From Planctomycetales bacterium (GTDB lineage Bacteria > Planctomycetota > Planctomycetia > Isosphaerales > Isosphaeraceae), in contig DAIDHX010000081.1 of NCBI GenBank assembly GCA_027451885.1, forward strand, positions 1 to 53,418: a DNA stretch of 53,418 bases. Direction: 5' to 3'. Numbering within the stretch: the stretch's first letter is position 1; each line of letters begins with the position of its first letter. The position numbers and the translations under genes are program-made. Below, one piece after another: positions 36,489-44,676 of this stretch. The notes beneath the pieces were generated by a model, which worked only from the letters and a program-made list of their open reading frames with translations, had not been told where the DNA came from and did no database searches.

Positions 36489-37163
36489 GTGAACAAGGCA
36501 AAGAGCGACTCCCTCGCGGCCAAGCTGGCTCCCAAGGCCGTGATCGGCCGGGTTTGCCTCTACCTGAGGCAGCTTGAACAATATCATCGCCAGGGCGAGA
36601 AGCGGATCTCGAGCGAGGAGCTCGGCACGCCGCTTTCGATCAAGGATGCCCAGGTTCGCAAGGATCTGGCATGCTTCGGCCAGTTCGGCCACCCCGGCGT
36701 CGGCTATCAGGTGGACGACCTGATCCAGGCCCTTAGGCATGTGATCGGCATCGACCACGACTGGCCGCTGGCTCTGGTCGGCGTGGGGAACCTGGGCCGC
36801 GCCCTTCTGGGCTACCGAGGCTTCCGCGCCCGCGGCTTCAAGATCGTGGCCGTGCTCGACGCCGACCCCGCCAAGGTCGGCCTCCGCGTCCAGAAACACC
36901 TGGTCGAGCCCATGGACTCCGTCTTCGAGATCGTGGCCGAGCGCAAAATCGCCCTTGCGCTCCTCTGCGTTCCCGCCGACGTCGCCCAGCCAACCGCTGA
37001 GAAGCTCGTGGCGGCCGGGATCTCCGGGATCCTCAATTTCGCCCCCACCCCGCTGCATCTCCCCCCAGAAATCGGCCTCGTCGACGTCGACCTGGGCGTT
37101 CAGCTTGAAAACCTCGCCTACAAGGTCCAGCAGGCCCGCTCCAATCAAACCACCGCCACCTAG
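36489..37163 (+). CDS. rex: Redox-sensing transcriptional repressor Rex
   Basis: 224 residues. Rex represses fermentation and respiration genes and is released by NADH. The N-terminal winged helix shows GRVCLYLRQLEQYHRQGEKR and ISSEELGTPLSIKDAQVRKD, and the C-terminal Rossmann domain has LALVGVGNLGRALLGYRGF with the GxGxxG loop and VAVLDADPAKVG. The last helix completes the swapped dimer. I chose GTG 36489 (GGGGA about 10-12 bases upstream); TTG 36486 and longer frames are possible. No Rex box (TTGTGAA-N6-TTCACAA type) is visible in the window. Confidence 0.94.
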   Translation: MNKAKSDSLAAKLAPKAVIGRVCLYLRQLEQYHRQGEKRISSEELGTPLSIKDAQVRKDLACFGQFGHPGVGYQVDDLIQALRHVIGIDHDWPLALVGVGNLGRALLGYRGFRARGFKIVAVLDADPAKVGLRVQKHLVEPMDSVFEIVAERKIALALLCVPADVAQPTAEKLVAAGISGILNFAPTPLHLPPEIGLVDVDLGVQLENLAYKVQQARSNQTTAT

Positions 37164-37165
37164 GC

Positions 37166-37194
37166 TTTAACGCCGGGACCGAAGTGAGTACAAT
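37166..37194 (+). promoter_or_regulatory. Promoter for tRNA-Gln
   Basis: TTTAAC (37166-37171) and TACAAT (37189-37194) are separated by 17 bases, and the tRNA begins 12 bases after the -10 box, so the 5' leader is only a few bases. The -35 begins two bases after the rex stop codon. Confidence 0.6.
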
Positions 37195-37205
37195 CCATCC
37201 GGCAT

Positions 37206-37276
37206 TACCCGGTGGTGAAACGGTATCACAACAGGTTTTGGTCCTGTTTTTCCAGGTTCGAATCCTGGCCGGGTAG
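37206..37276 (+). tRNA. tRNA-Gln (anticodon UUG)
   Basis: Cloverleaf of 71 bases: acceptor TACCCGG/CCGGGTA, D stem GTGA/TCAC with a 7-base loop, anticodon stem ACAGG/CCTGT enclosing TTTTGGT (anticodon TTG), 4-base variable region, T stem CCAGG/CCTGG around TTCGAAT, discriminator G. The weak U1-A72 first pair is the glutamine identity element. CCA is not encoded. All stems are perfect, so the gene looks functional. Confidence 0.95.
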
Positions 37277-37306
37277 CTTCCCCACCCGCGATTCCCGAGC
37301 TCCCGC

Positions 37307-38521
37307 TCACTCCGGGCGCATGGCGCGTGCCCGGGCGTCCGCCGCCAGGATCGGCCAGACCCGGTCCTGCAGACCCCCCGTCACGTGCACCTTGCCGCCT
37401 GAATCCACGTAAACGTTGATCTCACTCCGCACGCCGAATTCAGCCCCGTAAAGCCCCGGCTCAACCGAAAAACACGTCCGCGGCAGTACCAGCCGCTCCT
37501 CGTGCGTTTCCAGGTTGTCCATGTGCGCGCCATTGCCGTGGACTTCCTGGCCGATATTGTGCCCCGTGCGATGGATGAACTCCGCACCCCGGCCCGCACG
37601 CTCAATCACGCCACGCGCTGCGTCGTCCACCTCGTAACCCCGCAGCGGACGCCCCGCGGCAAACGCCAGGCGCACACACTCGATCGCCGCGTCACGCGCC
37701 TCGGCCACAATCGCAAACGTGCTCTCATAAACCTCCGGCACACGCTCGCCCACAAACCCCACCCGCGTCAGGTCGCTATAAACCGCGCGGGGACGATCGA
37801 GCTTCGCCCAGAGATCAACCAGCACAAAGCTCCCCGGGCCGATCACGCCGTCCCGTCCCTCCGCCGGCTCATAGTGCGGATCGCCGCTATGCGGCCCCAC
37901 TCCCACAATCGGCGGACTGTACGTCGTCAACCCGCGCTCATGGAAAAAGGCCATGATCGCACGCTGAACTTCCAGCTCGCGGATCGTACCGCCGTCTCGC
38001 GTGCGCTCGGCGATCAGCCCGAACGCCAGGTCGAAAGCCTCGGTCGTCGTTCGCTCCGCGGCCCTGTGCATGGCCCACTGGTCGTCGTCCCACACCGCCT
38101 CGAAGAGCTGGACCAGGTCGCCCGATGACGCCACCTCGATCCCAACCCCGCGAACCAGCTCGATCAGGCCGCCGTCGACCCGGGAGATGTAAGGGTTCGA
38201 CACCCCCGGAGCATATTCCATGGCAACGCGCTTGCAGCCCTTCAGCAGGGCCGCGACGCCCTGTTCCAGCTCGCTCCAGCGCAGGTAGATCGCGCGTTCG
38301 CCAGGCAGGCTGTCAAGCGCGGCGGTCTCGATGCGGTGGACCAGCTTGCGCGGCACGCCCGAGGCGGGGATGAAGTAAAAAAACCGCCGCGAGCCCACGG
38401 GCCGGCCCTCGAGCCCCAGCACGCGGCGGGCAAGCGGATTCGAGCCGCGAAAGTCATAAAGCAGCCAACCGTCCAGCCCCGCCTGCCGCAGGTGTTCCTG
38501 GATCGCGGTTTGATTCAGCAT
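37307..38521 (-). CDS. M24-family aminopeptidase (Xaa-Pro peptidase-like)
   Basis: 404 residues. An N-terminal creatinase-like domain (LDGWLLYDFRGSNPLARRVL) is followed by the pita-bread domain with metal ligands: Asp in FVLVDLWAK and SDLTRVGF, His in HRTGHNIGQEVHG, Glu in CFSVEPGLYG and Glu in VRSEINVYV. These form the usual dinuclear site of prolidases and aminopeptidase P. It may cut Xaa-Pro dipeptides or peptides. ATG 38521 follows GAGGTA; a start at 38557 is possible. It is 48 bases downstream of a hydrolase gene on the same strand. Confidence 0.9.
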   Translation of the reverse strand: MLNQTAIQEHLRQAGLDGWLLYDFRGSNPLARRVLGLEGRPVGSRRFFYFIPASGVPRKLVHRIETAALDSLPGERAIYLRWSELEQGVAALLKGCKRVAMEYAPGVSNPYISRVDGGLIELVRGVGIEVASSGDLVQLFEAVWDDDQWAMHRAAERTTTEAFDLAFGLIAERTRDGGTIRELEVQRAIMAFFHERGLTTYSPPIVGVGPHSGDPHYEPAEGRDGVIGPGSFVLVDLWAKLDRPRAVYSDLTRVGFVGERVPEVYESTFAIVAEARDAAIECVRLAFAAGRPLRGYEVDDAARGVIERAGRGAEFIHRTGHNIGQEVHGNGAHMDNLETHEERLVLPRTCFSVEPGLYGAEFGVRSEINVYVDSGGKVHVTGGLQDRVWPILAADARARAMRPE

Positions 38522-38569
38522 CCGCCTGTACCTCGTTTCAATGAGAGACAATTTCACACGAGCATACCA

Positions 38570-39592
38570 TCACGTCTTCAGAAACCAGCCCAGCCATTCC
38601 TCGGTATGCTCCTGGGCGATCGGCGGAAACACGTGCCCCATGCGGTGGTTGTCGAAGCCCACGGCCTCGGGCGCCCCGGCGATCCGCCAGACGGCCAGGT
38701 TGGCCGCGACGAACGGCCAGCTTTCGTTGCCGTCGGCCGAGCCCCCCGCCACCAGCAAAAACGCCCGGGGCGCAACCATCGCCAGCACCTGGCCGTGATC
38801 GAGATCAAACCCCTTTTTGAGAATCTCCTCACCCAGATACCAGGAGGCGTCCCAGTTCGACTGGCGAAAGCCGATGCCCAGCTCGCTGGCGACGGTGGCA
38901 CGCACGCGTTCATCGAAGGCGGCCAGATAGAGCGCTTCCTTACCGCCCAGCGAATGCCCCACTGCGCAGATCCTGCGGGCATCGACCAGGGGATGCGCGG
39001 CGAGCAGGTCGACCGCGCGGGAGGCGTCGAAGAACATCTTCGCCATCCCCTTCGACCCGGGATGACGCCCCTTGAGCCACGCCACCGCCGTCTCGGGCTT
39101 CCCCGCCGGCGCATGCCGCCACAGGAAACACTCCGGGCAGATCACCACGTAGCCCTTCCGAGCCAACTGGAGGCCGATGTGCAGCTCCGGCGGACCTTCC
39201 ACCCCCGCCGGCTGGCGGATCGTCAGGTCGCTCGTCGCGTGCAACACCACCGCCCCGGGCGCTCCTCGCTGCGGCGGATCCTTCATCAGCAAATACGCCT
39301 GGACCGCGATCCCACGCTCCGACTCATAACGAATAAGCTGCCGGATCACCCCCTGGGGCCGATCCTCACGCACCACTTCATACGCGTCCGCCCCCTTCGG
39401 CCCAGGGAACAGCCCCAGGAACTTCGCCCAGTCCCGCCGCAGCACAACCTTGCGCTTCGTCCACTCCGCCAGCGTCTGGATCGGTTGATGCTCGGCGTCG
39501 AACAGCAACGGAGCCGGCCGCGGCAGGTCAGGTGCGGCGGATAACGGCCTGCGCTGCGCTGCCTTGAACCAGGATGGTTTCTCCGTCTGCAT
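38570..39592 (-). CDS. Alpha/beta hydrolase, acetyl-xylan-esterase/DLH-like
   Basis: 340 residues. An N-terminal strand-rich part leads to the hydrolase core: VVLHATSDLTIRQPAG, KGYVVICPECFLW, nucleophile ICAVGHSLGGKEALYLAAFD, acid region near LLVAGGSADGNESW and His in NHRMGHVFPP. It resembles the large planctomycete families of acetyl-esterase or dienelactone-hydrolase-like proteins with unknown substrates. No signal peptide is clear (MQTEKPSWFKAAQ), so it is likely cytoplasmic. It heads a two-gene row with the M24 peptidase. Start ATG 39592; weak GAGGCGAG ribosome site. Confidence 0.8.
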   Translation of the reverse strand: MQTEKPSWFKAAQRRPLSAAPDLPRPAPLLFDAEHQPIQTLAEWTKRKVVLRRDWAKFLGLFPGPKGADAYEVVREDRPQGVIRQLIRYESERGIAVQAYLLMKDPPQRGAPGAVVLHATSDLTIRQPAGVEGPPELHIGLQLARKGYVVICPECFLWRHAPAGKPETAVAWLKGRHPGSKGMAKMFFDASRAVDLLAAHPLVDARRICAVGHSLGGKEALYLAAFDERVRATVASELGIGFRQSNWDASWYLGEEILKKGFDLDHGQVLAMVAPRAFLLVAGGSADGNESWPFVAANLAVWRIAGAPEAVGFDNHRMGHVFPPIAQEHTEEWLGWFLKT

Positions 39593-39969
39593 GATCGCTC
39601 GCCTCGCTCCGTGATGAATCTCCCTCGCGACCGAGATCGTCCCGCGCCCGCACACGCCAAGTCAACGCACAAGCGCTTAACACCAAACCCGAGCGAAAAA
39701 CCCCGTCGTCAACCGCCGCACCCCAACACGGCCGATCAGGCCGCGATCTCCGCAGAGACACTCATCAACCATCGCCAGACATCGCGCGGAACCACGCACC
39801 CCCAGCGCAACGGACCAAACGCAGGCACAGCCTCTTACTCGCAAACCCGCGCAACCTTCCAATCCGCCGCGTTGAACATCAGCTCCTGTACAACCCGCTC
39901 CCACGCATGTCCTCTGAGCGATCTGCCAGCGATTCTATCCTTCCAGAACCTCGTCTCCATTCCGAAAAC
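39593..39969. other. Gap upstream of the secretory operon, nothing recognised
   Basis: About 375 bases between the divergent hydrolase and the promoter region at 39970. One open frame crosses it on the plus strand, but it has no ribosome site or recognisable domain and its composition is Arg/Thr/Pro-rich. I see no RNA or repeat. Confidence 0.5.
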
Positions 39970-39987
39970 GAAAAAGTTCACTTTTTC
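39970..39987. promoter_or_regulatory. Inverted repeat GAAAAAGT-TC-ACTTTTTC
   Basis: Two perfect 8-base arms around a 2-base centre end one base before the -35 box of the next promoter. With such a short centre it is better read as an upstream binding site for a dimeric activator or repressor, or as an A/T-tract UP-like element, than as a terminator. Confidence 0.5.
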
Positions 39988-39988
39988 C

Positions 39989-40017
39989 TTGACACCAGTC
40001 GAGCGAGAGCCAATGAT
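39989..40017 (+). promoter_or_regulatory. Promoter for the 40.1-44.5 kb operon
   Basis: A perfect TTGACA (39989-39994) and AATGAT (40012-40017, 4/6 to consensus) with a 17-base spacer. Transcription would begin near 40024, about 60 bases before the ATG at 40083. Confidence 0.6.
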
Positions 40018-40090
40018 TACCGCCATGCAATCGGTAGGCGAAGCCTTCCGCACCAGGTCCCTCGAGTCGAGGATTTGGCAGGATGAGATA

Positions 40091-40120
40091 CCTTGCCTTG
40101 CCTTGCCTTGCCTTGCCTTG
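40091..40120 (+). repeat. (CCTTG)6 pentanucleotide tandem repeat
   Basis: Six exact CCTTG copies lie inside the signal-peptide codons of the DUF1573 lipoprotein, 8 bases after the ATG at 40083. As the unit is not a multiple of three, gain or loss of one copy shifts the frame between that ATG and the rest of the protein. Confidence 0.95.
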
Positions 40121-41154
40121 CCCTGGGGATTCTGTCCTCGGGTTGCAGTTCGTCCAGCGGGATTTCGGCGGAAGAAGTCAGGATCGTTGACCGGGCAGTT
40201 GGACTGGACTCCGCCTATTCCACGACGCATGAGCACGACTTCGGAACGGTTCTGGCCCACGGGCAGGTGTTACAACATCAGTTTCGCCTTCCGAATCCCT
40301 CGAGCCGTCCCCTCCGGTTGCTGAAAGGCTTTGCCTCCACACCGTGTTGCTCAGCGCTCGGTCCCCTTCCTGACTCCATCGCGTCTGGTGAGCAGGGGAT
40401 CATCCCCGTCGTGCTCAAGGCTGGGCTTGTTACAGAAAAGAAACGCGTCGCCTTCACGATCGAGACCGACGACGCCGAGCGACAGGTTCTTTCGCTTTAT
40501 CTCGCCGCGCGCTTTGTCGCGGAGTGGGAGCTTCAGGTGGACGACGGGTCGCGGTATTCACTCCCAGCGCGTGAATCCAGGGAGCAGAGAATCCGCGTCA
40601 TCGCACGCCGCCAGGGCGAACACGGGCGGCCCCTACCAGCCAGCGTCTCGGCGACAGGCGGTCTGACCGCGCGGTTCGATGGACCCGCCGTCGAGACCAG
40701 GGAGCAGGACGACCTCGTGATCCTGGAGCAAAAGCTCTTACTTCAGTATCCCTCGTCCAGCAGCCCCGGGTCACGCGCGGCGGAATTACGGTTCCTCTGG
40801 GCGGACGGGCGCTCCGAGTCCATTCCGATCCGCTGGGATGTTCGGCCCGTGATCACGATTCAGCCGGCCAGCCTGGTGTTGCGATCCTCGGCGGGCATGG
40901 CTCGGCGAACCGTAACAATCCGGTCCGATGAACGACCGTTCCGAGTAACGAAGGTTCACGGCCAACTGCTCCAGGCCCCGCCCGCCTTGAGTTCCGATCC
41001 CGCGACGGCCGTTGACATAACGCTGGTGCTCGATCCAGCACATTCCACTCCTGGCAAGGCCTGCGATGTGGTTTTCGAGACCGATCATCCCACCCAAAAA
41101 ACGGTAACGCTGACCGTTCTGGTCGTGGAAGGCACGCAAGGAGCGACTCCATGA
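40093..41154 (+). CDS. DUF1573-type lipoprotein, possibly phase-variable
   Basis: About 353 residues from the in-frame TTG listed here. The N-terminus has a hydrophobic stretch coded by the CCTTG repeat, then GILSSGCSSSS, a lipobox-like site (serine at -3 is unusual). The next part shows a DUF1573/HYDIN-like beta fold (HEHDFGTVLAHGQVLQHQFR, then NPSSRPLRLL and ASTPCCSA), and a second similar region closes the protein (ITIQPASLVLRS, AVDITLVLDP). The ATG at 40083 has better context but with six repeats it leads to a stop at 40188-40190; with four or seven repeats it would give a fine signal peptide. The TTG has AGGA nine bases ahead. Its stop overlaps the DUF1559 start (ATGA), as first gene of a five-gene operon. 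Confidence 0.75.
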   Translation: MPCLALPCLALGILSSGCSSSSGISAEEVRIVDRAVGLDSAYSTTHEHDFGTVLAHGQVLQHQFRLPNPSSRPLRLLKGFASTPCCSALGPLPDSIASGEQGIIPVVLKAGLVTEKKRVAFTIETDDAERQVLSLYLAARFVAEWELQVDDGSRYSLPARESREQRIRVIARRQGEHGRPLPASVSATGGLTARFDGPAVETREQDDLVILEQKLLLQYPSSSSPGSRAAELRFLWADGRSESIPIRWDVRPVITIQPASLVLRSSAGMARRTVTIRSDERPFRVTKVHGQLLQAPPALSSDPATAVDITLVLDPAHSTPGKACDVVFETDHPTQKTVTLTVLVVEGTQGATP

Positions 41155-42155
41155 ATTCGCGTCGCGGATTTACTCTGATCGAGCTGATGGTTGTGATTGG
41201 GATCATCAGTATCCTGATCTCGTTGCTCCTGCCCGCGGTCCAGGGCGCACGCGAGGCTTCACGGCGGCTGCAATGCCAGAATAACCTCCGCCAGGTCGCG
41301 CTTGCCGTCTCATCTTACACCGCGACCCATCAGTGTTATCCCCCCGCCTCCACGCAGCTCACCGACAAATACTATGGCGGCTTCTTCAGCATCCATGTTC
41401 ACCTGCTTCCGTTCGTGGACCAGCGCCCCCTCTACGATTCGATCAATTTCACCCTCGGCACCTGGATGACGAACGCGCTCAAGGCCTACCCGGGTTCCTC
41501 GACGAACATCAATCTGGCGAATCCCTCGAATTCAACCTCGATGAACGTGCAGATCGCCGGCCTTCTCTGCCCGTCTGACCAGGGCGCCTTCCTCGCGACG
41601 GGCGTTAACATTCGCGGTAATGTGGGTGTCGGCCCCGCGTACGGCACCCTGCCCGAAACCCCGGACAGTGGGAACGGGATCTTCCCCGAGATCGGGCCGA
41701 TCTGGCCCTCCCAGGTCGCCGACGGGCTCAGCCAGACCGTGATGCTCAGCGAACGCCTGAGGGGATCTGGGCTCGCCTCGGGCCTTGATCCACGCCGCGA
41801 CGTCTTCCAGATGATCCCGACGCCTGACTACACGGCCGACCAGCTTCTGCTGGCCTGCATGATCACGGCACGGCCCGGCGTCACGGACGGAAGCACCCAG
41901 TTCGGAATGCGATGGTTCTGGACTGGGCGTAATAACACCCTCTACAACCACGCCCAGGAGCCGAACGGCCGCATCCCGGACTGCGAATACGGTAACGCGA
42001 TGCCTCCGGAGGACCTGTCCACGGCACGAAGCTGGCATCCCGGGGGTGTGAACGCGGCGCTCTGCGATGGCTCGGTCCGGTTCTTTCAGGAGACCATCGC
42101 ACGCGCTGTCTGGCGCGCGTTCGGAAGCCGAAACGGCGGCGAAGTCGTCGAGTAA
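41151..42155 (+). CDS. DUF1559 protein with prepilin-type N-terminus
   Basis: 334 residues. The type IV prepilin motif RRGFTLIELMVVIGIISILI (residues 4-23) has the processing Gly, Phe and Glu+5, and the DUF1559 body includes LLPAVQGAREASRRLQCQNN and the typical C-terminal HPGGVNAALCDGSVRF. Planctomycetes carry many of these proteins, thought to be pseudopilins of a secretion or pilus-like machine. It overlaps the lipoprotein gene by ATGA and is followed after 54 bases by a cysteine-rich secreted protein. Only the pseudopilin is here; the secretion ATPase and peptidase must lie elsewhere. Confidence 0.93.
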   Translation: MNSRRGFTLIELMVVIGIISILISLLLPAVQGAREASRRLQCQNNLRQVALAVSSYTATHQCYPPASTQLTDKYYGGFFSIHVHLLPFVDQRPLYDSINFTLGTWMTNALKAYPGSSTNINLANPSNSTSMNVQIAGLLCPSDQGAFLATGVNIRGNVGVGPAYGTLPETPDSGNGIFPEIGPIWPSQVADGLSQTVMLSERLRGSGLASGLDPRRDVFQMIPTPDYTADQLLLACMITARPGVTDGSTQFGMRWFWTGRNNTLYNHAQEPNGRIPDCEYGNAMPPEDLSTARSWHPGGVNAALCDGSVRFFQETIARAVWRAFGSRNGGEVVE

Positions 42156-42209
42156 ACGCGTTCTCATGACCCGGCTTTTCGTTTCCTCTTTCCCCAGGAA
42201 AGGCACACG

Positions 42210-42668
42210 ATGTTGAGGTACGCATTGATCTCTTTGAGTTTGGCGGTCGCGAGCCTCGTCTCCCTCACCGTCTCCCGTTTCGCCCCCGACCAGGCGGCCA
42301 CCGGGCAGAGTCGGGCCGCGCTGTCCGGGGTTCGCGGCCGCGAATTGCATAATGCCTCGCAGGCGCTCTGGCTCACTTGTGCCCAGCAGAGCTTTCAGAA
42401 CACAGTCACCAACTGCGGAGGCGTAACCAACGGATCCTCGTGTTCCATTTGCGCCGGCGGACCCAACCTGGTGACGCAGATCCCTGGCACCAACAAAACA
42501 ATCACCATCGAGAAGAACGGTGTCGCAGTCAACTGTAACCAATTCGTGGTGAAGAGCGGCCAGTGCATGAATGGGGTTTGCCAGGGAATGCTAGGAGTGA
42601 AAGAGTGCGCGAACGTTGGGCTTACCGCCTACAGGCTTCAGGGTAGTGGTGGTGGTAGTGGTGGTTGA
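42210..42668 (+). CDS. Small secreted eight-cysteine protein
   Basis: 152 residues with an N-terminal hydrophobic signal or anchor (MLRYALISLSLAVASLVSLT). The rest has eight cysteines in patterns LTCAQQ, TNCGG, SSCSICAGG, VNCNQF, GQCMNGVCQ and KECANV, enough for four disulfides, and ends in a flexible Gly/Ser tail (GSGGGSGG). I do not recognise the family. Its place in an operon with a C39 cysteine peptidase and a pseudopilin suggests an exported or processed product, but no leader with a clear double-glycine cut site is evident. AGGAAAGG precedes the ATG. Confidence 0.7.
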   Translation: MLRYALISLSLAVASLVSLTVSRFAPDQAATGQSRAALSGVRGRELHNASQALWLTCAQQSFQNTVTNCGGVTNGSSCSICAGGPNLVTQIPGTNKTITIEKNGVAVNCNQFVVKSGQCMNGVCQGMLGVKECANVGLTAYRLQGSGGGSGG

Positions 42669-42746
42669 GCTGGACCTCGGCGCTGCTTCAGGGTCCGTCG
42701 CCCTTACCATGCTTCCTAATACATCAATCGCCCTGGAGCGTAATCG

Positions 42747-43883
42747 ATGTACGCAACTGTACTCGTCCTATCAGTGCTGGCGACTCAGCCTGGCACGGCC
42801 GGCGTCAGCCCCGAACAGTTTTCGCGAATCTTGCAGGGAGCGCTCTCCGAGATTCGCGACGTCTCATTCATGTACGAGGGAATCTACAGGCTCGAGATTC
42901 CTAATATCCCAGGAAAAACCGATGCCGAGCTGGAACAATACCGGATCAAAAACCGCAGGCAGTATCAGGGGCTCTACTCCTGGCGCGGCGACGGCTCGGA
43001 ACGTGTGGATTACTATCTCCAGACGGGAGGCCCCGACAACGTCCGATACTATAGCTTCTCCCTCTTCGGCGGCAAGACCATCTCGCTCATCCGAGACGCG
43101 GACCGAAGGTTCGGCCCCGTCTATGATGACCACGAGAAGCAAAACACCTGGCTTCTTTCCGATTTCACTCCGCATAACATGAATTACCTGTGGTATTACA
43201 AGGATCTTGGTGATCCCGGCGCCCAAAACTATCGCGACCTGGGCTGGGAAGATGTCGACGGCCATCACTGCCTCAAGGTGCGAATCGACAACGGGAAAAT
43301 GGCCCCGAGCGAGAAGAATCCCTACACCTGCTTCTGGATCGACACGGAACGGGGCGGTCACCCGCTAAGAGTGGAAAAATTTTATTGGCCTCCCTTTCTG
43401 GCTGGCCGGGTATACTCGATCGAGCTCAAGAAGATCGACCTGAGGGGAGGGAAACATGCCTGGCTTCCGATTTCAGGAATCGAGGACACTTTTGTCACGG
43501 GCATTCAAGAGCATAGTCAAGAGCCCGTCTATCATGTCGTGAGCCGTGTCCTGCCCGACACGATCCGCGTGAATGAGGGGATTCCGGACTCAGCCTTCGC
43601 GCTCAGGATCGGAGATCCTCCGAGGTCAGACGATCGCGTACTGAGGCGAAACTTTGACGCGGCTTACGCGAAATCCCCGCCCCCAGAAAGAACCGATCCC
43701 AAAAGTGTTGAGGAACGCCTGACCAGGCGGCTCGAGGAGGCCGACAGACAATCGGCCATGATCGATGCAAGCTCCTCCTCCCAGGGAAGCTGGAGCGCTA
43801 CGTTACTGGCTCAGATCGGCTTCTTCTCGGCCGGAGCCGCGCTCATTACCTGGGCCACCATGATCTTACGCAGGTCACGATGA
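42747..43883 (+). CDS. Exported protein with C-terminal membrane anchor
   Basis: 378 residues. A short N-terminal hydrophobic stretch (MYATVLVLSVLATQPGTAG) looks like a signal; the body is beta-rich and Tyr/Trp-rich (LEQYRIKNRRQYQGLYSWRG, NMNYLWYYKDLGDPG) and could be a LolA-like lipoprotein-carrier fold, which I cannot prove. One C-terminal helix (LLAQIGFFSAGAALITWATM) before RRSR would anchor it with a short cytoplasmic tail. The start has GGAG eight bases before it, and the stop overlaps the C39 gene start (ATGA), so the two are coupled. Confidence 0.7.
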   Translation: MYATVLVLSVLATQPGTAGVSPEQFSRILQGALSEIRDVSFMYEGIYRLEIPNIPGKTDAELEQYRIKNRRQYQGLYSWRGDGSERVDYYLQTGGPDNVRYYSFSLFGGKTISLIRDADRRFGPVYDDHEKQNTWLLSDFTPHNMNYLWYYKDLGDPGAQNYRDLGWEDVDGHHCLKVRIDNGKMAPSEKNPYTCFWIDTERGGHPLRVEKFYWPPFLAGRVYSIELKKIDLRGGKHAWLPISGIEDTFVTGIQEHSQEPVYHVVSRVLPDTIRVNEGIPDSAFALRIGDPPRSDDRVLRRNFDAAYAKSPPPERTDPKSVEERLTRRLEEADRQSAMIDASSSSQGSWSATLLAQIGFFSAGAALITWATMILRRSR

Positions 43884-44488
43884 AGAGCTCCTACCTGGCT
43901 GCAATCCTGATTCTGGCACTGCCTGTTCTGGCAAGCGCGGGGACCCAGGACGCGCGGGGCGCGGAACAGGAGGCCAGTTCCGCGATACCGATCTACGACT
44001 GCGGCACCATGGCACTCTATACACTGCTTCGACTCGAAGGCCACTCCACCAATCTGAAACGCCTCGAGTCCATTCTGCCCCAACCCAACCCGAGCGGCTA
44101 TTCGATGCAGGAGCTCCAGGCCGCGGCGCTGGCCGGCGGCCTCACGCTGGAGGGGGTGCTCCTCAAAAAGGACAGGCGAGCCATCGACCGGCCGATGATC
44201 CTCTTTCTGCGCCAAAGCCCGCACGGCCACTTCGTCGTGGTTCGTCCGGTGGGGAAGACTGGAAAACTGGTGCAGATCCTCGACCCCAACCTGCCGCCGG
44301 ACGTGGCCGACGCCTCCGAACTGCTTGAATCACGCGCGTGGACCGGCCTTGCGCTTCGGCCGCGTCGCGTGAGCTGGCCGGCCGTGGTTGGCTGGACGCT
44401 GGGGATCAGCTCGGCCACACTCGCTGCCGGCGGATTGCTCCTGCATTGGCGAAGCGCATCAAAACGCCTGGCGCCCATCCCGGCGTAA
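43880..44488 (+). CDS. Membrane-anchored C39-family peptidase-like protein
   Basis: 202 residues. A signal peptide (MKSSYLAAILILALPVLASA) leads to a C39-like domain: active-site Cys in YDCGTMALYTLLRLEG (about 40-55), His in SPHGHFVVVRPV and Asp in QILDPNLPP, in the order Cys-His-Asp of peptidases that cut double-glycine leaders. The ATPase and membrane domains of a bacteriocin-type ABC exporter are absent; instead one C-terminal helix (VVGWTLGISSATLAAGGLLL) anchors it. The signal peptide places the domain outside the cytoplasm, unlike the cytosolic C39 of ABC exporters. Last gene of the operon. Confidence 0.8.
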   Translation: MKSSYLAAILILALPVLASAGTQDARGAEQEASSAIPIYDCGTMALYTLLRLEGHSTNLKRLESILPQPNPSGYSMQELQAAALAGGLTLEGVLLKKDRRAIDRPMILFLRQSPHGHFVVVRPVGKTGKLVQILDPNLPPDVADASELLESRAWTGLALRPRRVSWPAVVGWTLGISSATLAAGGLLLHWRSASKRLAPIPA

Positions 44489-44566
44489 GGGAGGCTCCTC
44501 AGGGAAGAAACGGGCGAGCCCCCCCACGCCCGGGACCAACCCGCGCGCCGCTCTTTACGCTCAACC

Positions 44567-44604
44567 CCCGCGCTGCCGATCCGCCGCGCTTGAGGCGGGC
44601 AGCG
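44567..44604. repeat. 38-nt hairpin element, copy 1
   Basis: In the gap between convergent genes. The inner part folds: CGCTGC pairs with GCAGCG and CCGCC with GGCGG around an 8-base loop, with a 4-base bulge. About 34 of 38 positions match a second copy at 49799-49836, also in a convergent gap. Confidence 0.7.
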
Positions 44605-44676
44605 ATCCCCGACTTTCCAGCGCCCCCAGCTCACGGAGCAATCCGCTCCGGTTCGCCATTCCAGGGCCTGGCACGC

